This document shows positions 47,777-59,275 of a stretch of DNA of 64,000 nt, piece after piece. Position 1 is the stretch's first letter, and each line of letters opens with the position of its first letter. The position numbers were made by a program, and so were the translations under genes. Origin of the DNA: Benincasa hispida. Taxonomy: Eukaryota > Streptophyta > Magnoliopsida > Cucurbitales > Cucurbitaceae. The notes below the pieces were generated by a model, which was given only the letters and a program-made list of their open reading frames with translations, made no database searches and had not been told where the DNA came from. The stretch lies in assembly GCF_009727055.1 (NCBI RefSeq), contig NC_052353.1, positions 46,622,196 to 46,686,195 on the forward strand. Reading direction: 5' to 3'.

Positions 47777-48290
47777 GTCTGCATGCAACTTTTTCTTATT
47801 GGTTTTAGTTCTAATTTCCTTTATAACACTTATAAACGGAAAAACCAAAACCATGATGCTAAGCTAACACATGCAAGGCAGTCATAACAATTATAAACAG
47901 CCTAAGTGTCATGCTTAATGTATTTTTCATTCATTGCTACATCTTTTATATAACACTTATACAAAAACAGCAATGAAACAAGCACAACATGCTTCCTAAT
48001 CGTTATGACTGCCGCAAGCTTCATTCATTTCTTATTGTCATGCTCAATAAGAAAAAGTCTGCATGCAACTTTTTCTTATTGATTTTAGTTTTAATTTCCT
48101 TTATAACACTTATAAATGAAAACAACCAAAACCATAATGCTAAGCTACACATGCAAGGCAGTTATAACGATTATAAACAGTCTAAGTGTCATGCTCAATG
48201 CATTGTTCATTCATTGCTACATCTTTTATATAACACTTATACAAAAATAGCAATGAAACAAGCACAACATGCTTCCATTCACCTTTAGAC
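47777..48290. repeat. Tandem duplication of about 280 bp in the C leader
   Basis: Both units begin gtctgcatgcaactttttc and end near cacaacatgcttcc. They differ at many scattered positions, so this is an old natural duplication, unlike the N-flanked ones. Confidence 0.85.
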
Positions 48291-48654
48291 TATAACACTT
48301 ATAATAAAAGGATGATGCATGATAATACTCACTGCATGCAAAATATAACTCTTATATTTCATGATGCATGTGCATGCTGTCAAGTAATTTCTTCAAGCAA
48401 TATTATAATATTTATAATACATGATGCATGAATAATTGCACAACCTAAGGTCGGTTTTTAAAACTACATGTCAAACACTTTGCCATATAAACACCACACA
48501 TCACATGTATAAATAACAAATGTTGATGAACCGGGTAAAATTGCCTTAAATCCACAAAATTAAAGCTAACTATTATAAAAACAAGGAGTCTTCAGTTCAA
48601 ACAGGCGAACCGAGTCTTGAACCACTTGGGCGAAGCAATGCATCTCCAACCATT

Positions 48655-49165
48655 GTGTACTAAACTCCTCGCGATCGTATACACGATAAAATAAACACTT
48701 CGTTTTATCGCTTACCAATGCCCCCAGAGCTAAACGATCATTTAGCAACGATAATGTACCTTTTACTAAGCGATGAAGCCTGAGGTACACGATCGCCTAG
48801 TGCGCTCCGCATAACGCTAGCCTTACGCGATCATTTAAACGACTACGATACGACAAAGCACCATTGCTACACGATCGCTTAGCTAGCGCCTTTGTATCGA
48901 ATACCGCGTGATCGTGAGGTAGTAACTAAGCGATGAGGCTTGCTAACTACATGATCGTCTAGCACGCGCCTTTTACTAAACGATGAGCATCATATGCTCC
49001 CACTACGATCGCCTACCTCCAGCGTCTACGCGATCGGGCAACCAACGCTACGCGATAAAGTAGACGATTTAGTTTAGCTAATACTACACGATCATATAGA
49101 AAAACCTACATGATCGCTTAGATAAATTCCAACGATCGTTTAGCTTAGACTACACGATACGACCA
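48655..49165. repeat. CGATCGTTTAG-type array in the C leader
   Basis: About twenty spaced variants: aaacgatcatttagc, tacacgatcgcttagc, ctaaacgatgagc, acgatcgtttagc and others. The array ends about 300 bp from the primer site, the same position as in the TR-GAG element. Confidence 0.85.
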
Positions 49166-49453
49166 ACTCTCAGTCTTCTTCCTCATTGAGAACCGCATCT
49201 CCATGCTTCGAAACTTCATCAAGAATGACTCGACTAACTCAAACTCTTTGAATTACAGACTCGATAGCATGTTAATTATGCCCAAAAACACAGGGGCCTT
49301 TACAAATTAACACTTTGTAATTGAAGAAACCTTTAACTAAAGGCAATTAAACCCAAAAACATTCATCAACTCTGTCCACGAATGCAGAAAACCTACCATG
49401 ACTGTAAAAGAAGTACAAAACATAATTGAAATTTGGAATATCAGAACAACCTA

Positions 49454-49465
49454 GCTCTGATACCA
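49454..49465 (-). other. Primer binding site of element C (initiator tRNA-Met)
   Basis: On the minus strand it reads TGGTATCAGAGC, two bases from the 5' LTR. Confidence 0.92.
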
Positions 49466-49467
49466 GT

Positions 49468-51624
49468 TGAAGGAAATTGATCACGAGGATTTCCTTGAGC
49501 AGTGGAAGGATTATTCTAAATTACAATCGTATATAAACTTTACAATTACAATAAAAAACAGAAACATATGGTTATGCATTAAATACATAAATTACAGCAT
49601 GTTCAACAACAGATTAAGAACAAAAGTAACACATTTTTGTCGACTCATCCCAAAGCTCCTTGATCACAAACGCTTGATCACAGCAACACCCGAACGCTCG
49701 TCTAACACGACCGCTACACTACANTCCTTGATCACAAACGCTTGATCACAGCAACACCCGAACGCTCGTCTAACACGACCGCTACACTACACAAACACCG
49801 TACCCTCGAACTAAGCGATCTCCTTGGTCACAAACACCCCGAACAACACGAATGGCCTCCACATAACTTCGACAGTGTCGAGTTGAGTATGATACCACCA
49901 AAAAGGCTACCTTAGTATTCTCGGTGTGAGAATCCAGAAGGTGGGCTCTGTGGGACTTGGTTTGAGGCAGAAAAACGGAAGAAATCACAATCGTGTAAAC
50001 GATTGAGCAAGTGAGAGATGGAAGAACCTATTGTATAGATCTATGCCCAATCGTTTAGGAAAAGCTATACCATCGTCTAGCAAAAGCTATGCAATCGTTT
50101 CGCTCATCGCTTAGTTGAGTGTCTGCACCTACTACACTCCAGATCGTTTAGCTAACTCCAAGTTGTCGCTTAGTAAATCCAATTTACTTGACAACTTTTC
50201 GTGAGAATTTTTTCGAGATTTTTCAACCTTGTCAAAAACTTACTAAAATTAGGAAAACATTTTTCCTTTTATCTCATGGTTACCATGAAACCACCAATAA
50301 CCTCCCACTCAATTGGTTATTAGAGAAAAAGAGATAATTATCCAATAGTTAATATTATTATAAATATAAATGATAACCAACTTATCATACTATATTCATA
50401 ACCTATAGTTTTAATATTTCATCTCATGAAACATATAAACCATAACTCCTTTTCTATTTCATGGCACTTAATGTAAATCTCATTTACATTAATCCTCCAC
50501 TAGATGCATCTTATACACCATTCAATTATATCTTATATAATCAAAATACCTCTTGTCAATTTGAACATTTCAAATCAACACCAAGAACTGATCCTCAACT
50601 GCATCTATTGAGTTACCAAGGGGACCTTATGAACTTGTAGCTCGAAGCTCCAACAATAAGCGAATAACTGACTAAACTCTTTAGTCATGGGATCTACCAT
50701 CCGTTAACTACAAGGCACTTCACTAAAGACCGATAATTGAACTCTCCTTACTACAGATATATTATGTGTCCATCTTAACCAATCAACAGTGTGACAACCC
50801 TTCACATATTGCTCGTAAGTACAGCTCGACCAATAACCGTTATTCCTCTATAGTTACACCTAACTCCTTAAGTACCACTGAATCCTCTAATGAACATAAG
50901 TCATAGTCCTACTATGACTGAGTCATCTCTTCCAAAGAGAAGCTGTGGCCACTATGTTCAAGCCCCAAAATCAACCCTTAAGGGAGCAATCTCTTTACTT
51001 ATCCCTGCTTCGAGAAAGGAGTGAATTCCATCTTGTGTATTGAGTTCCCAGCTCCCAAATTAGATAAGTCCCCAAAAAGGTAGCCTCGTTGAGTTGGCAA
51101 TTTGGCCACCCTCACCCATACTAATCAAAGGACCACTCTCAAAGGCAGGAATTCCAAACACTCAGGATTAAGGTCGTGTCATCTATGGTCGTTTAGGTAA
51201 GATGTAAGTCTCTAGTATCAACGACGTTATATACAGAGTTTAGTCATCTCGTGGTCCGATCTTATACAAACTCTTTGTATAGGACACCCCCGCTCGCACG
51301 TCTCCACATGAATGGTTAGGATCTACCATCTGTGGTAGTTTACAACACTTGCAAACCTCTACAAAGCAAGCCATATCTGTAGTGTCACGAGGATCAGGTA
51401 TCCCACCTTAATCCTTATACTACAGACCTATTTAGGTTATCATTTAAGTAATGATCCACTTGTATATCACATATGCATACTTAAATTTATATAAGATAAC
51501 CATGGAGCTTTGTTTATTAGATATGAGTAAATGTCAGAATGAAATAACAGTTATTTCATTCATAAACGATATGTATCATTACAAACAACGAGACTCCGGG
51601 AGAATTAGGACACTAATCCCAACA
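49468..51624 (-). repeat. Element C 5' LTR
   Basis: In plus orientation it begins TGAAGGAAATTG and ends ACTAATCCCAACA. The 2157-bp length includes an artefactual 68-bp insertion (49657-49791 block). Its array at 50035-50170 corresponds to 41275-41425. Confidence 0.9.
49657..49791. repeat. Exact 67-bp duplication around a single N
   Basis: 49657-49723 equals 49725-49791, with one N at 49724. This is a second gap-closure artefact, inside the C 5' LTR. Confidence 0.95.
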
Positions 51625-52813
51625 GATTTTAGTTCTAATTTCCCTTATAACACTTATAAAAGAAACAACCAAAACCCATTCACATTGTCATGCATAACTA
51701 GGTATTTATAACTCTTATAAATTTAACCTATGCGTCATGCTTCATGCAATGTCCATTCGTTACTATATATAACTTTTATATACTTGGTAATGAACTAAGC
51801 AAACATGTTTCCATACATCCTTATATTGTAACACTTACAATATAAAGATGATGCATGTCTATGCTTAATGCATGCATAAATATCTTTTATATTATATGAT
51901 GATAGAATTTAAATCATGCAAACTACTATATCATAACAGTTACAATATAGAGATGATGCACAACCAATGCATAACCTAAGATGGGATTTCAATTATTGGT
52001 ATGACATATAATAAAACGTACATCTTATGTACATTCACAGAACTAATGGACCGGGATGATTAGCCTCAAAACCGGAAATTAAATTCTATCTATTACATAA
52101 ATCCATCAAGCAAACTGTTTCACAGGTGAATCAGGTCTTGAACCGCCCGGGCAAAGTCTCCTTGATCGTTTATTAAATTGGCCGAGTAACCACGATCGCT
52201 TAGTTACAATCTAGTACTATTTACAATGCGATGAAGCATAAGGCCACTCAATTGTTTAGCACACTAATTTAAACATGCAAGTCTAAACGATTGTTTAGAC
52301 GACTACGTTGTTATGAAGCACGATCGTCTAAACGGTCATAGAGCAAGCACTTAAGTAACTTTTACTACACGATCGTGTAGTTAGTGACTAAGCAATGAAG
52401 CTTGCTGAGCTACATGATCGTTTAGTGTGCGCGTTTCACCTTGCTGTCGATTATCCCATACTCAATAATCGCTTACCCCCGATCATTTATATGATCTGAC
52501 CAACGCTTGGTCTTCTTTTTCCTCGAAGTAATACGCAACTTCTTGCCTTGAAGCTTCATCATGAGCGACTCACACTAACTTAAACACTTTGAATTACAGA
52601 CTCGGAAGCAAGTTAAAATGCCCAAAACACAGGGACCCTTACAATTAACTTTGAATGTAAAAGAATTCAACGACCAGAGGCAATCATTCTAGAAAACTCC
52701 TAATCCACATCCACAAACATATTTAACACTTAAACAAAATGTAGACATGCTTTCACCCACCAAGAATGTAAATGCTATTCTATACATCAATGGATTTGGA
52801 ATATTAGAATCTA
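51625..52813 (-). other. Element A leader next to the primer site
   Basis: It is the counterpart of 47800-49450 in element C: the gattttagttctaatttc start, ataacacttata phrases, then a CGATCGTTTAG-type array. It shows where element A continues beyond the nested elements. No gene. Confidence 0.75.
52160..52500. repeat. CGATCGTTTAG-type array in the A leader
   Basis: About twelve spaced variants, for example cacgatcgcttag, ctacacgatcgtgtag, ctacatgatcgtttag. It ends about 320 bp from the primer site. Confidence 0.8.
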
Positions 52814-52825
52814 ACTCTAATACCA
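52814..52825 (-). other. Primer binding site of element A
   Basis: On the minus strand it reads TGGTATTAGAGT, the initiator tRNA-Met site TGGTATCAGAG with one C-to-T change. Confidence 0.82.
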
Positions 52826-52827
52826 AT

Positions 52828-54947
52828 TGAAGGAACTCTTATCAAAGAGAACCTATGAGCGGAAGCATGATCGTTCTAAACTCATTGTGACAGAATTACA
52901 AGCATTCACAATCAAATAAACTATTTATGCATTTTCTAACAAATTACGACATGCTTTCAAAATAAATACAAAGGAATGAGAGACATATCCTTTGAAGAAC
53001 TCTTCCTCTAACTTTCTCTCGCTCGCGTGAAGCCTTGGACCAGCATTTCTCGCTGTCGCTACGAATACCAACCCAATCGTCTAGTGTATCGTCTGGTCAA
53101 TCACGAAAAAACTTCTCCACGAACAAGTAACAACTGGGATGCCACCATTCAGTAACCTTGGTATTCTCGGAGTGAGAATCCATGAGGTGTAAGCTCTGTT
53201 GGATTTGGTAGAGGGAAGGAAGAAACTACAATCACACTCAATGACCAAGCAAGTGGGAGAATATAGTGTCTATCGTATAGACTTGTGCTTGATCGTTTAG
53301 TAAAGGTATACGATCGTTTAGGAAATCAAGTGAGATCGTTTACATGATCATTTAGAGAGTCTCGCTAAGGCGTGCGATCGTTTAGATAAAGGCGCGTGTA
53401 CACAATCGTTTAGACAAACACTTGAAGCTGTCATGTAGTCTCTCATGAGCTAAACGATAGGCAGTGTACTCAAATGATGCAATTCATCCAAAAATGAAAA
53501 CATTTTTCATTTTATCCTTCATTTATGAAAACTGAATAAAACCTCCCACTTTCACGCATGGTTAAGGAGAAACCACCAATAATTATCTCATAATTGTTTT
53601 AATTATAAATAAATATAATAACTAACTTATTATATTATAATTATAACGTATAGTTTTGATATCATATCATATGCAATATTTAAACCATAGTCCTTTTCTT
53701 CTTTATTTGATATAAATCATATTTATATCATTTTCTTCCAATTAATGTATCTCATACATCATGTCAACCATATCATATATAATTGAACCAGTTCAATCAT
53801 ATCATATATAATCAAACTTCCTCTTGTCAATTTGAACACTTTAAACTGACCCAAAAACTGATTCTCAATTTGAATCCATTGAGCTACCAAGGGGACCTTA
53901 TGGATCTGTAGCTTGAAGCTCTAAGGGTATGTGAATAGTTGACTAAACTCCTTAGCCATGAGATCTACCATCCGTTAACTGCTGGGCACTCCACTAAAGA
54001 CTGATAGCTGCACTCTTCTCACCACAGATATATTTCTGTGTTCATCAGATATAAGCAGCCAACAATATGATAATCCTTCACAGATGCTCATAAATACAGC
54101 TGGGCCAATTTATCGTTTTGCCCCTGTAGTTACATCTAACTTCTTAAGTATCACTGATCCCTCTAACGAACAATACATCATAGTCCTACTATGAATGGAC
54201 ACCTCTCAGGCCATGAGAAGGTGTGTGGCGCCACATTGTTCAAGCCCCAGAATCAGCCTTTAAGGGAGTAATCTATCTACTTACCCCTGCTTTGGGGAAA
54301 GAGCGAATTCCATCATGTGCAGATGAGTTCCCAACTCCCCAATCAGACGAATCCCCAAAGTGGTAGGTTTGAGTCGGCAATCTGGCCACTCGCACCCATG
54401 CAAATCAAATGACCACCTGCAAAGGCAAGAGTTCCTAACTCAATCAGGATTAAGGTCATGTTACCTATGGTCATCCTAGTGAAGTGAAGTCTCTATCATG
54501 AAGAACGTTATATAACGAGACTAAACATTTTGTGGTTCAGTCTTATACAAACTCCTTTGTATAGGATATCCCCGTTCACTTGTCTCCACATAAATGATAA
54601 GGATCAAACCATCTGTAGCACGTCACAACACTTGTAACTATCTACAAAGCGGGCCGCATCCGTAGTGTCACCAGGATAAGGTTTCCTTCCTATATTCATA
54701 TATTGCAGACTATTTTAGTTATCACTTAAGGCATGATCCACTTGTATGTCTCCACATACATGCTTAAGTTACAACGATAACCAAGGATCTTAGTTTATTG
54801 GTTTGTGGTAAATGCAAATAAAAAATCTCATGTTTCATAGACAAAAGTGAAGAAAATATCTCATATTATTTCATCACAAGCGTTTGTTCAGTACAAGTGT
54901 TTACAAACTATAGAACCCAACAAGAGTTTAAGGCATCAACCTCAATA
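52828..54947 (-). repeat. Element A 5' LTR (2120 bp)
   Basis: In plus orientation it begins TGAAGGAACTC and ends CCTCAATA. It is uninterrupted and matches the two-piece 3' LTR. It includes an array at 53275-53460. Confidence 0.9.
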
Positions 54948-55257
54948 AATTGTTCAATGAATACAACTAAAAGTTGTCATACGCAAGTTTATTAGTGTGT
55001 AATTGGGGAATGCTTGAAAGAGGAATTTAGATTTATCTCTATTGATCACTCCCTTTCTAGAGATATTGTTCGTAAGGCTCGTACTAAACTTGGTGTTAAT
55101 ATTAGTCATAAAAAAACTTGGAGGGCAAAAGAACATATATTAAGATCATTAAATGGTGATGCAGCTGAATCATATAGCTTGATTCCACCTTTTTTTGAAA
55201 GGTTGAAAGAAATGAATCTAGGTATTATTTCAAATGAAGTATTCTTCATATAAATTT

Positions 55258-55400
55258 TATATCACTGTGTATTGTAGATGGACTGTGATAGTCATCTATC
55301 ACTATCTAACAATGATAGTTTTGCATCACTGTCTGTCATTGATTGACTGTGATAGCCATCTATCACTGCCTATCTACCAATGATAGACAATGATTGATTT
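55258..55400. repeat. tgatag/ctatca-rich intron 1 of the MULE transposase
   Basis: Irregular inverted units (gtgatagtcatctatcact, tgatagccatctatcactg) lie inside the intron. They resemble the short TIR elements at 6511 and 20909. Confidence 0.65.
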
Positions 55401-56308
55401 GTTACCATTGTGACTAATATAATTGTTTTCATTTATTTTTTCAGGAACGTACACTACTTTAAAGATTGATGAAAATTGACATTTTAAATTTTGTTTCATG
55501 GCTATTAGTGCATCTATTGAGAGGTGGAGGTACTGTAGACCTACCATATCCATTGATGGCACGTTTTTAAAGTCTAAGTTTGGTGGTACTCTACTATCAG
55601 CTTCCACACTAGATGGTAACAATAATATTTTCCCCTTGCATTTGCTATTGTAGATCCTGAGAATGATGTATCATGGAAATAGTTTTTCGAACATATACAA
55701 ACTAGTTTAGGGGATAGAGAACATTTAGTCATTGTCTCTGATCGACATTTGAGCATTCCAAAGGGTGTCTTAAGTGTGTTTAACAATGTTGAGTACCGTG
55801 TGTGCATTCAACATGTTCTGCAAAATTTGAAGAAGTTATTCAAGGATCCTTTGATTGACCAATTTTACTTTAGTTGTGCTAAATCTTATACTGTTGATGA
55901 CTTCAAGTTTAATATGAGATCTGTGGAGTCAATTTCTCCAAATATTCGAAGTTACCTTATTAATGTAGGATTTGAGAAGTGGTCTCGTGCATATTCTCGA
56001 TGAAAAATGTATGAAATGATGACAACAAACCTTTCGGAGTGTGTAAATTCTGTTTTGAAAGGGAACAAGAACTTATTGGTTGCAAGTTTACTCGATACAA
56101 TTAGAGGTTTACTACAAAAATGGTTTCATGATCGAAGGAAAGCTAGTTTGTCACTGACAACAATTTTGACTCCTTGGGTAGAGAATATATTACGCAACCA
56201 ATATGAACAATCAAGAAGTTTCATGGTAAGTGTTCTTTATAAAATTGATAGAAGAATGGTATTCAGTGTGATAAACAATGATAGGTTTGTATCATTGTCT
56301 ATCAGTGA

Positions 56309-56413
56309 TAGACTGTGCTAGAAGTCTATCACTGATAGACCGTGATAGAAGTCTATCACTGATAGACCGTGATAGAAGTCTATCACTGATAGACCGTGAT
56401 AGAAGTCTATCAC
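56309..56413. repeat. 27-bp tandem repeat in MULE intron 2
   Basis: Nearly four copies of a 27-bp unit containing gaagtctatcactgatagac. Each unit has internal dyad symmetry (tctatca..tgataga). Confidence 0.93.
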
Positions 56414-56923
56414 CCTAACATTGATAAATTTCTACAACTTTTTATTTATTTGTATATTTGGTCGTTGATTTCTTTTCCCATTTCTATTTATTAGGTTCAT
56501 CCTATTGACAACGTTGAATACATAATAATGGATGGTGATAAACAATTCATAGGAAAGCTTAATTTGGGATCTTGTAGCTGTTGAGTATGGGATTTTGAAG
56601 AAATTCCATGCTCTCATGTGCTTGCTGTTCTTCGGCTGCTTAACATGGATATTTATTCCTATGTATCTAATTATTATTACTCAAGCGCGTTGTCATGGAC
56701 ACATATGGGTTGTGTTCGACCTGTTGGAGTCCATTCAGATTTGAGGGTTTTAGATGATGGTATTAGAGCATTACCTCTTATTTTTAAACGTTCAGCAGGA
56801 AGACTTAAAAAACAAAAGATTCCATCTATAGGTGAAGCTAAAAGTAGTTCATTAAGATGTAGTCGTTGTCATTCTAAAGGTCACAATTCTAGGACTTGCA
56901 AACTTTACCTAATTAGTCAATGA

Positions 56924-57924
56924 TGTAATCATTATTGTTCATTTTTTCCTTGTATTGCCAAATAGATTGATATTACAAATTATGAAAGTTATTTTGCCCT
57001 TTGTTGGTTCTATTATTGAGTTTGTGTGTAAATGGAACACTATCTTTATATGAATGAAATTCTTGAATTTCTTTGTTTATGTTCCTTTTCTAGATTGAAA
57101 CATGTGACATACCCATTTATACAAATACTGATATATACTGATAGACACTGATAGATCTCTATTAGTGTCTATCATTTATACACATTGATATACCATTATG
57201 TTGATATCCACTGATATCTTTAATTAGTGTATATCATTGCTATTATGAAAATGAAGATACTTGATGAACTGATCATGGATATTAATACTGAACTTGTTTA
57301 ACGGTCAATTTGAAAGTCAACGTTTATTCTTTACCATCTGATACAGTATATCAGTTTTAGTTATTAAAATTTATATATTGATTTCATTTTTCATATAAAA
57401 GTTGTTGCAATATTAGGATTATTCATAGTTGATTCATTTTTTGGTATCAAAACTAGAAGCATTATAGCATTATAGTAATTGAATCGAGAGTTGATAGACA
57501 TTGATAGACTGATAGATGTCTATCAATGTCTATCAGTAAACTATGGAATTGAGGGACTTCAAAAGTATATTATATATATTTAAACATTGATAGACACTGA
57601 TAGTAATTTAAATATATTTATGTCAAACCAAAAAGTTTGAGATAAGAAAATTGACAAGATAAACATCCCAACTCTTGCAAAAATGCTCCAAAGGACTGCT
57701 TAAACTCTCGTAAATAACTCAAGTAAAAAATGGTGGTTCAACTTCCTCATTCTTCATACATAGAATAAACCAGAAACAAAAATAATGGTTCAACTTTCTT
57801 CTTTAGTTTCTTCCTCAACAACTTGTTCTCCAACATGCACAATGGACGTAGGCCTTTGGCCGAACCACTTAAACTCCTGTATCTTTTCTTTCTAACTCTA
57901 CAATTGTTTAGAATTTACTAAAGT
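56924..57924. other. MULE 3' region, AT-rich
   Basis: No gene. Scattered tgatagac words (57130-57230, 57490-57605) occur, one with a near-perfect inverted arrangement at 57495-57535. Confidence 0.55.
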
Positions 57925-58140
57925 ATCGTTTACACGATCATATAGCTCTTATCGCATCGTGTACTCGATCGTTTAGCTCCGCGTCCAATCGTCTATACGA
58001 CCGTTTAACTCATCAACTGTCGTCTACACAATTGTCTAGTTTCAGATAACTGTCGTCTACACGATCGTCTAACGCTTCATCCAATCGTTACATAATTGAA
58101 CTATCATTTAGTTTTTGGAGCTTCATCTACATGATCGAGT
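57925..58140. repeat. CGATCGTTTAG-type array, MULE right arm
   Basis: About nine spaced variants (tcgtttacacgatc, cgatcgtttagctc, tcgtctacacgatcgtc). Orientation is opposite to the left-arm array at 21745-21915, as expected for inverted arms. Confidence 0.75.
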
Positions 58141-59199
58141 TGCCATTTGGTAAACAACAAAAGAATTTGAAGTTCAACATACTACCTCCCCCGACTCTTG
58201 AATTATTATTGACCGTTAAATCTGAGTGTTTTGTGATTGTGAATGTGAAGATCATAGTCATATGGGACAACAAGTGGTATTAAAAAAGAACAAGTGAAAT
58301 AAAGCTTACAATCATGTTCTTTTTTAATAGACCATCACTAACAGATATTTATAGACTTCTATCATTGTCTATCAATGATAGAATTCGTGATGTACCTAAT
58401 AGAATTACATTGGACATATATTTGACAGTGGTTTATTCATCATGTACTTGATATAATTCTATCCAACACATATACAAAAGTTTATAAAACTGATACAATC
58501 ACAACAAATAACTTCATTAATATAAACTAGAATTCTTATAGATGTAGTTCTACCATCAATATTCATTGTCACTTGTAACATTCACAAAATAACATAGTTC
58601 ATTGTTAGTAGTATTGTAGTATTTTTCAATAACATTCTAAAATCAAGTTCTAACATTAAGTTTGAGAAGGTTGAGATTCAGTTTGAGAGTTTAGATGAGA
58701 GATGTTTAAGCGGAAGCTTGGAGCACTGAAGTCGTTTCAGTCTTTTTCTTCTTTTTAGGAGATGCTTTTTTCATTTCCTTTGCCTTTGCTATTTGTTTCC
58801 TTTCTCTCTTGGGCCTCTCATTGACATTTTCTTGTCATCATCTTATACTTTTGGTCTAAACTTTGTACGTTTTGCTTTTCCTACAACTTCAACAACCTAA
58901 ATAATAGTAACAAAAAATGGACCTAAATAGAAAAATGTTAGGGAAGATCAATCAACTTCGATCGAAGAAGCGTCGTGAAGCAGCGTGAAGCTGCATGATG
59001 GAAAATAACCAAGTCGACATGAAGCATCGTGATGGAAGAAGAAGAAGAAGAAGAGTGAACGAAACTGACTGAAGAAGATGAACAATTAATCGCTGAAGAA
59101 GTGGATGAAATGTTGGAGGGAAAAATCGACTGAAGAGGAAAAATTGAGCTGAGTTTTTTTGATATTTCACACCATTTTTGGGCTTTGGTTGGGCTGCAA
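58141..59199. other. MULE right arm, non-coding
   Basis: A purine-rich block (58970-59150, gaagaagaagaag and gatgaa words) mirrors the TC-rich block in the left arm. No gene is supported. Confidence 0.5.
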
Positions 59200-59266
59200 C
59201 TTTTCTAAAGTTTTTTTCTACAAATTGTAATTATTTTGGCTCAGTTCTTTATATTTAAAAATCCCC

Positions 59267-59275
59267 TTTTATATA
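59267..59275. repeat. Candidate target duplication of the MULE (right)
   Basis: ttttatata, against ttttatgta at 21106-21114. Confidence 0.55.

Larger units (their letters stand above)
46640..49453 (-). other. Element C leader
   Basis: Long non-coding leader between gag and the primer site. It holds an artefactual duplication (46909-47071), a 280-bp tandem duplication (47777-48290) and a CGATCGTTTAG-type array (48655-49165). No gene is supported. Confidence 0.7.
41217..51624 (-). mobile_element. Ty1/copia element C, minus strand, 3' LTR truncated
   Basis: The 5' LTR is 49468-51624, the primer site 49454-49465, the leader about 46640-49453, and gag to RNase H lies at 42990-46494. The polypurine tract is at 42885-42898 and the 3' LTR at 41217-42884 is missing its distal 0.5 kb. 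It lies in the leader of element A, which resumes at 51625 (gattttagttctaatttc, the same phrase as in C's own leader). It is related to A but is a separate family member. Confidence 0.85.
21924..54947 (-). mobile_element. Ty1/copia element A, minus strand, hosting four nested insertions
   Basis: The element runs on the minus strand. The 5' LTR is 52828-54947 and the primer site 52814-52825. The leader is 51625-52813, gag and pol lie at 31550-36225, and the polypurine tract is just past 31488. The 3' LTR is 21924-23612 plus 31049-31488. Nested inside are the TR-GAG element (23613-31048), a TIR element (33657-34261), element D (36582-41216) and element C (41217-51624). Outer 5-bp flanks nearly match (tattg/aattg, with one base of border uncertainty). 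All coding parts are broken. Confidence 0.85.
54950..56923 (+). pseudogene. MULE transposase (MuDR type), truncated and broken
   Basis: Three exons are visible: about 54975-55221, 55445-56224 and 56495-56923, joined by GT-AG introns. The first exon (ECLKEEFRFI, KTWRAKEHILRS) is the end of the Mutator N-terminal domain; everything before it is missing. Exon 2 has the DDE transposase core with SIDGTFLKSKFGG, then VSDRHLSI and a Cys-His region, ending in LSECVNSVLKGN. Exon 3 has a SWIM zinc finger (CSC..DFEEIPCSHVLA) and a zinc knuckle (CSRCHSKGHNSRTC). Lesions: a frameshift near 54995, stops near 55480, 55680, 56001 and 56582, and a one-base loss near 55640. It would have cut and joined the TIRs at 21115 and 59266. 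Confidence 0.9.
21115..59266 (+). mobile_element. Mutator-like element (MULE), split by a nested copia element
   Basis: The left end, read inward from 21115, starts ggggaattcttataaataag and continues with gcaaaaatattttcaattta. The right end, read inward on the minus strand from 59266, is ggggatttttaaatataaag and then gccaaaataattacaattt. These are clearly related terminal inverted repeats. Without the nested element at 21924-54947 it measures about 5.1 kb. It carries a broken MuDR-type transposase (55.0-56.9 kb). Both arms hold CGATCGTTTAG-type arrays in opposite orientation (21745-21915 and 57925-58140). The N-terminal transposase coding is missing, so a deletion probably accompanied or followed the copia insertion. 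Confidence 0.65.
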
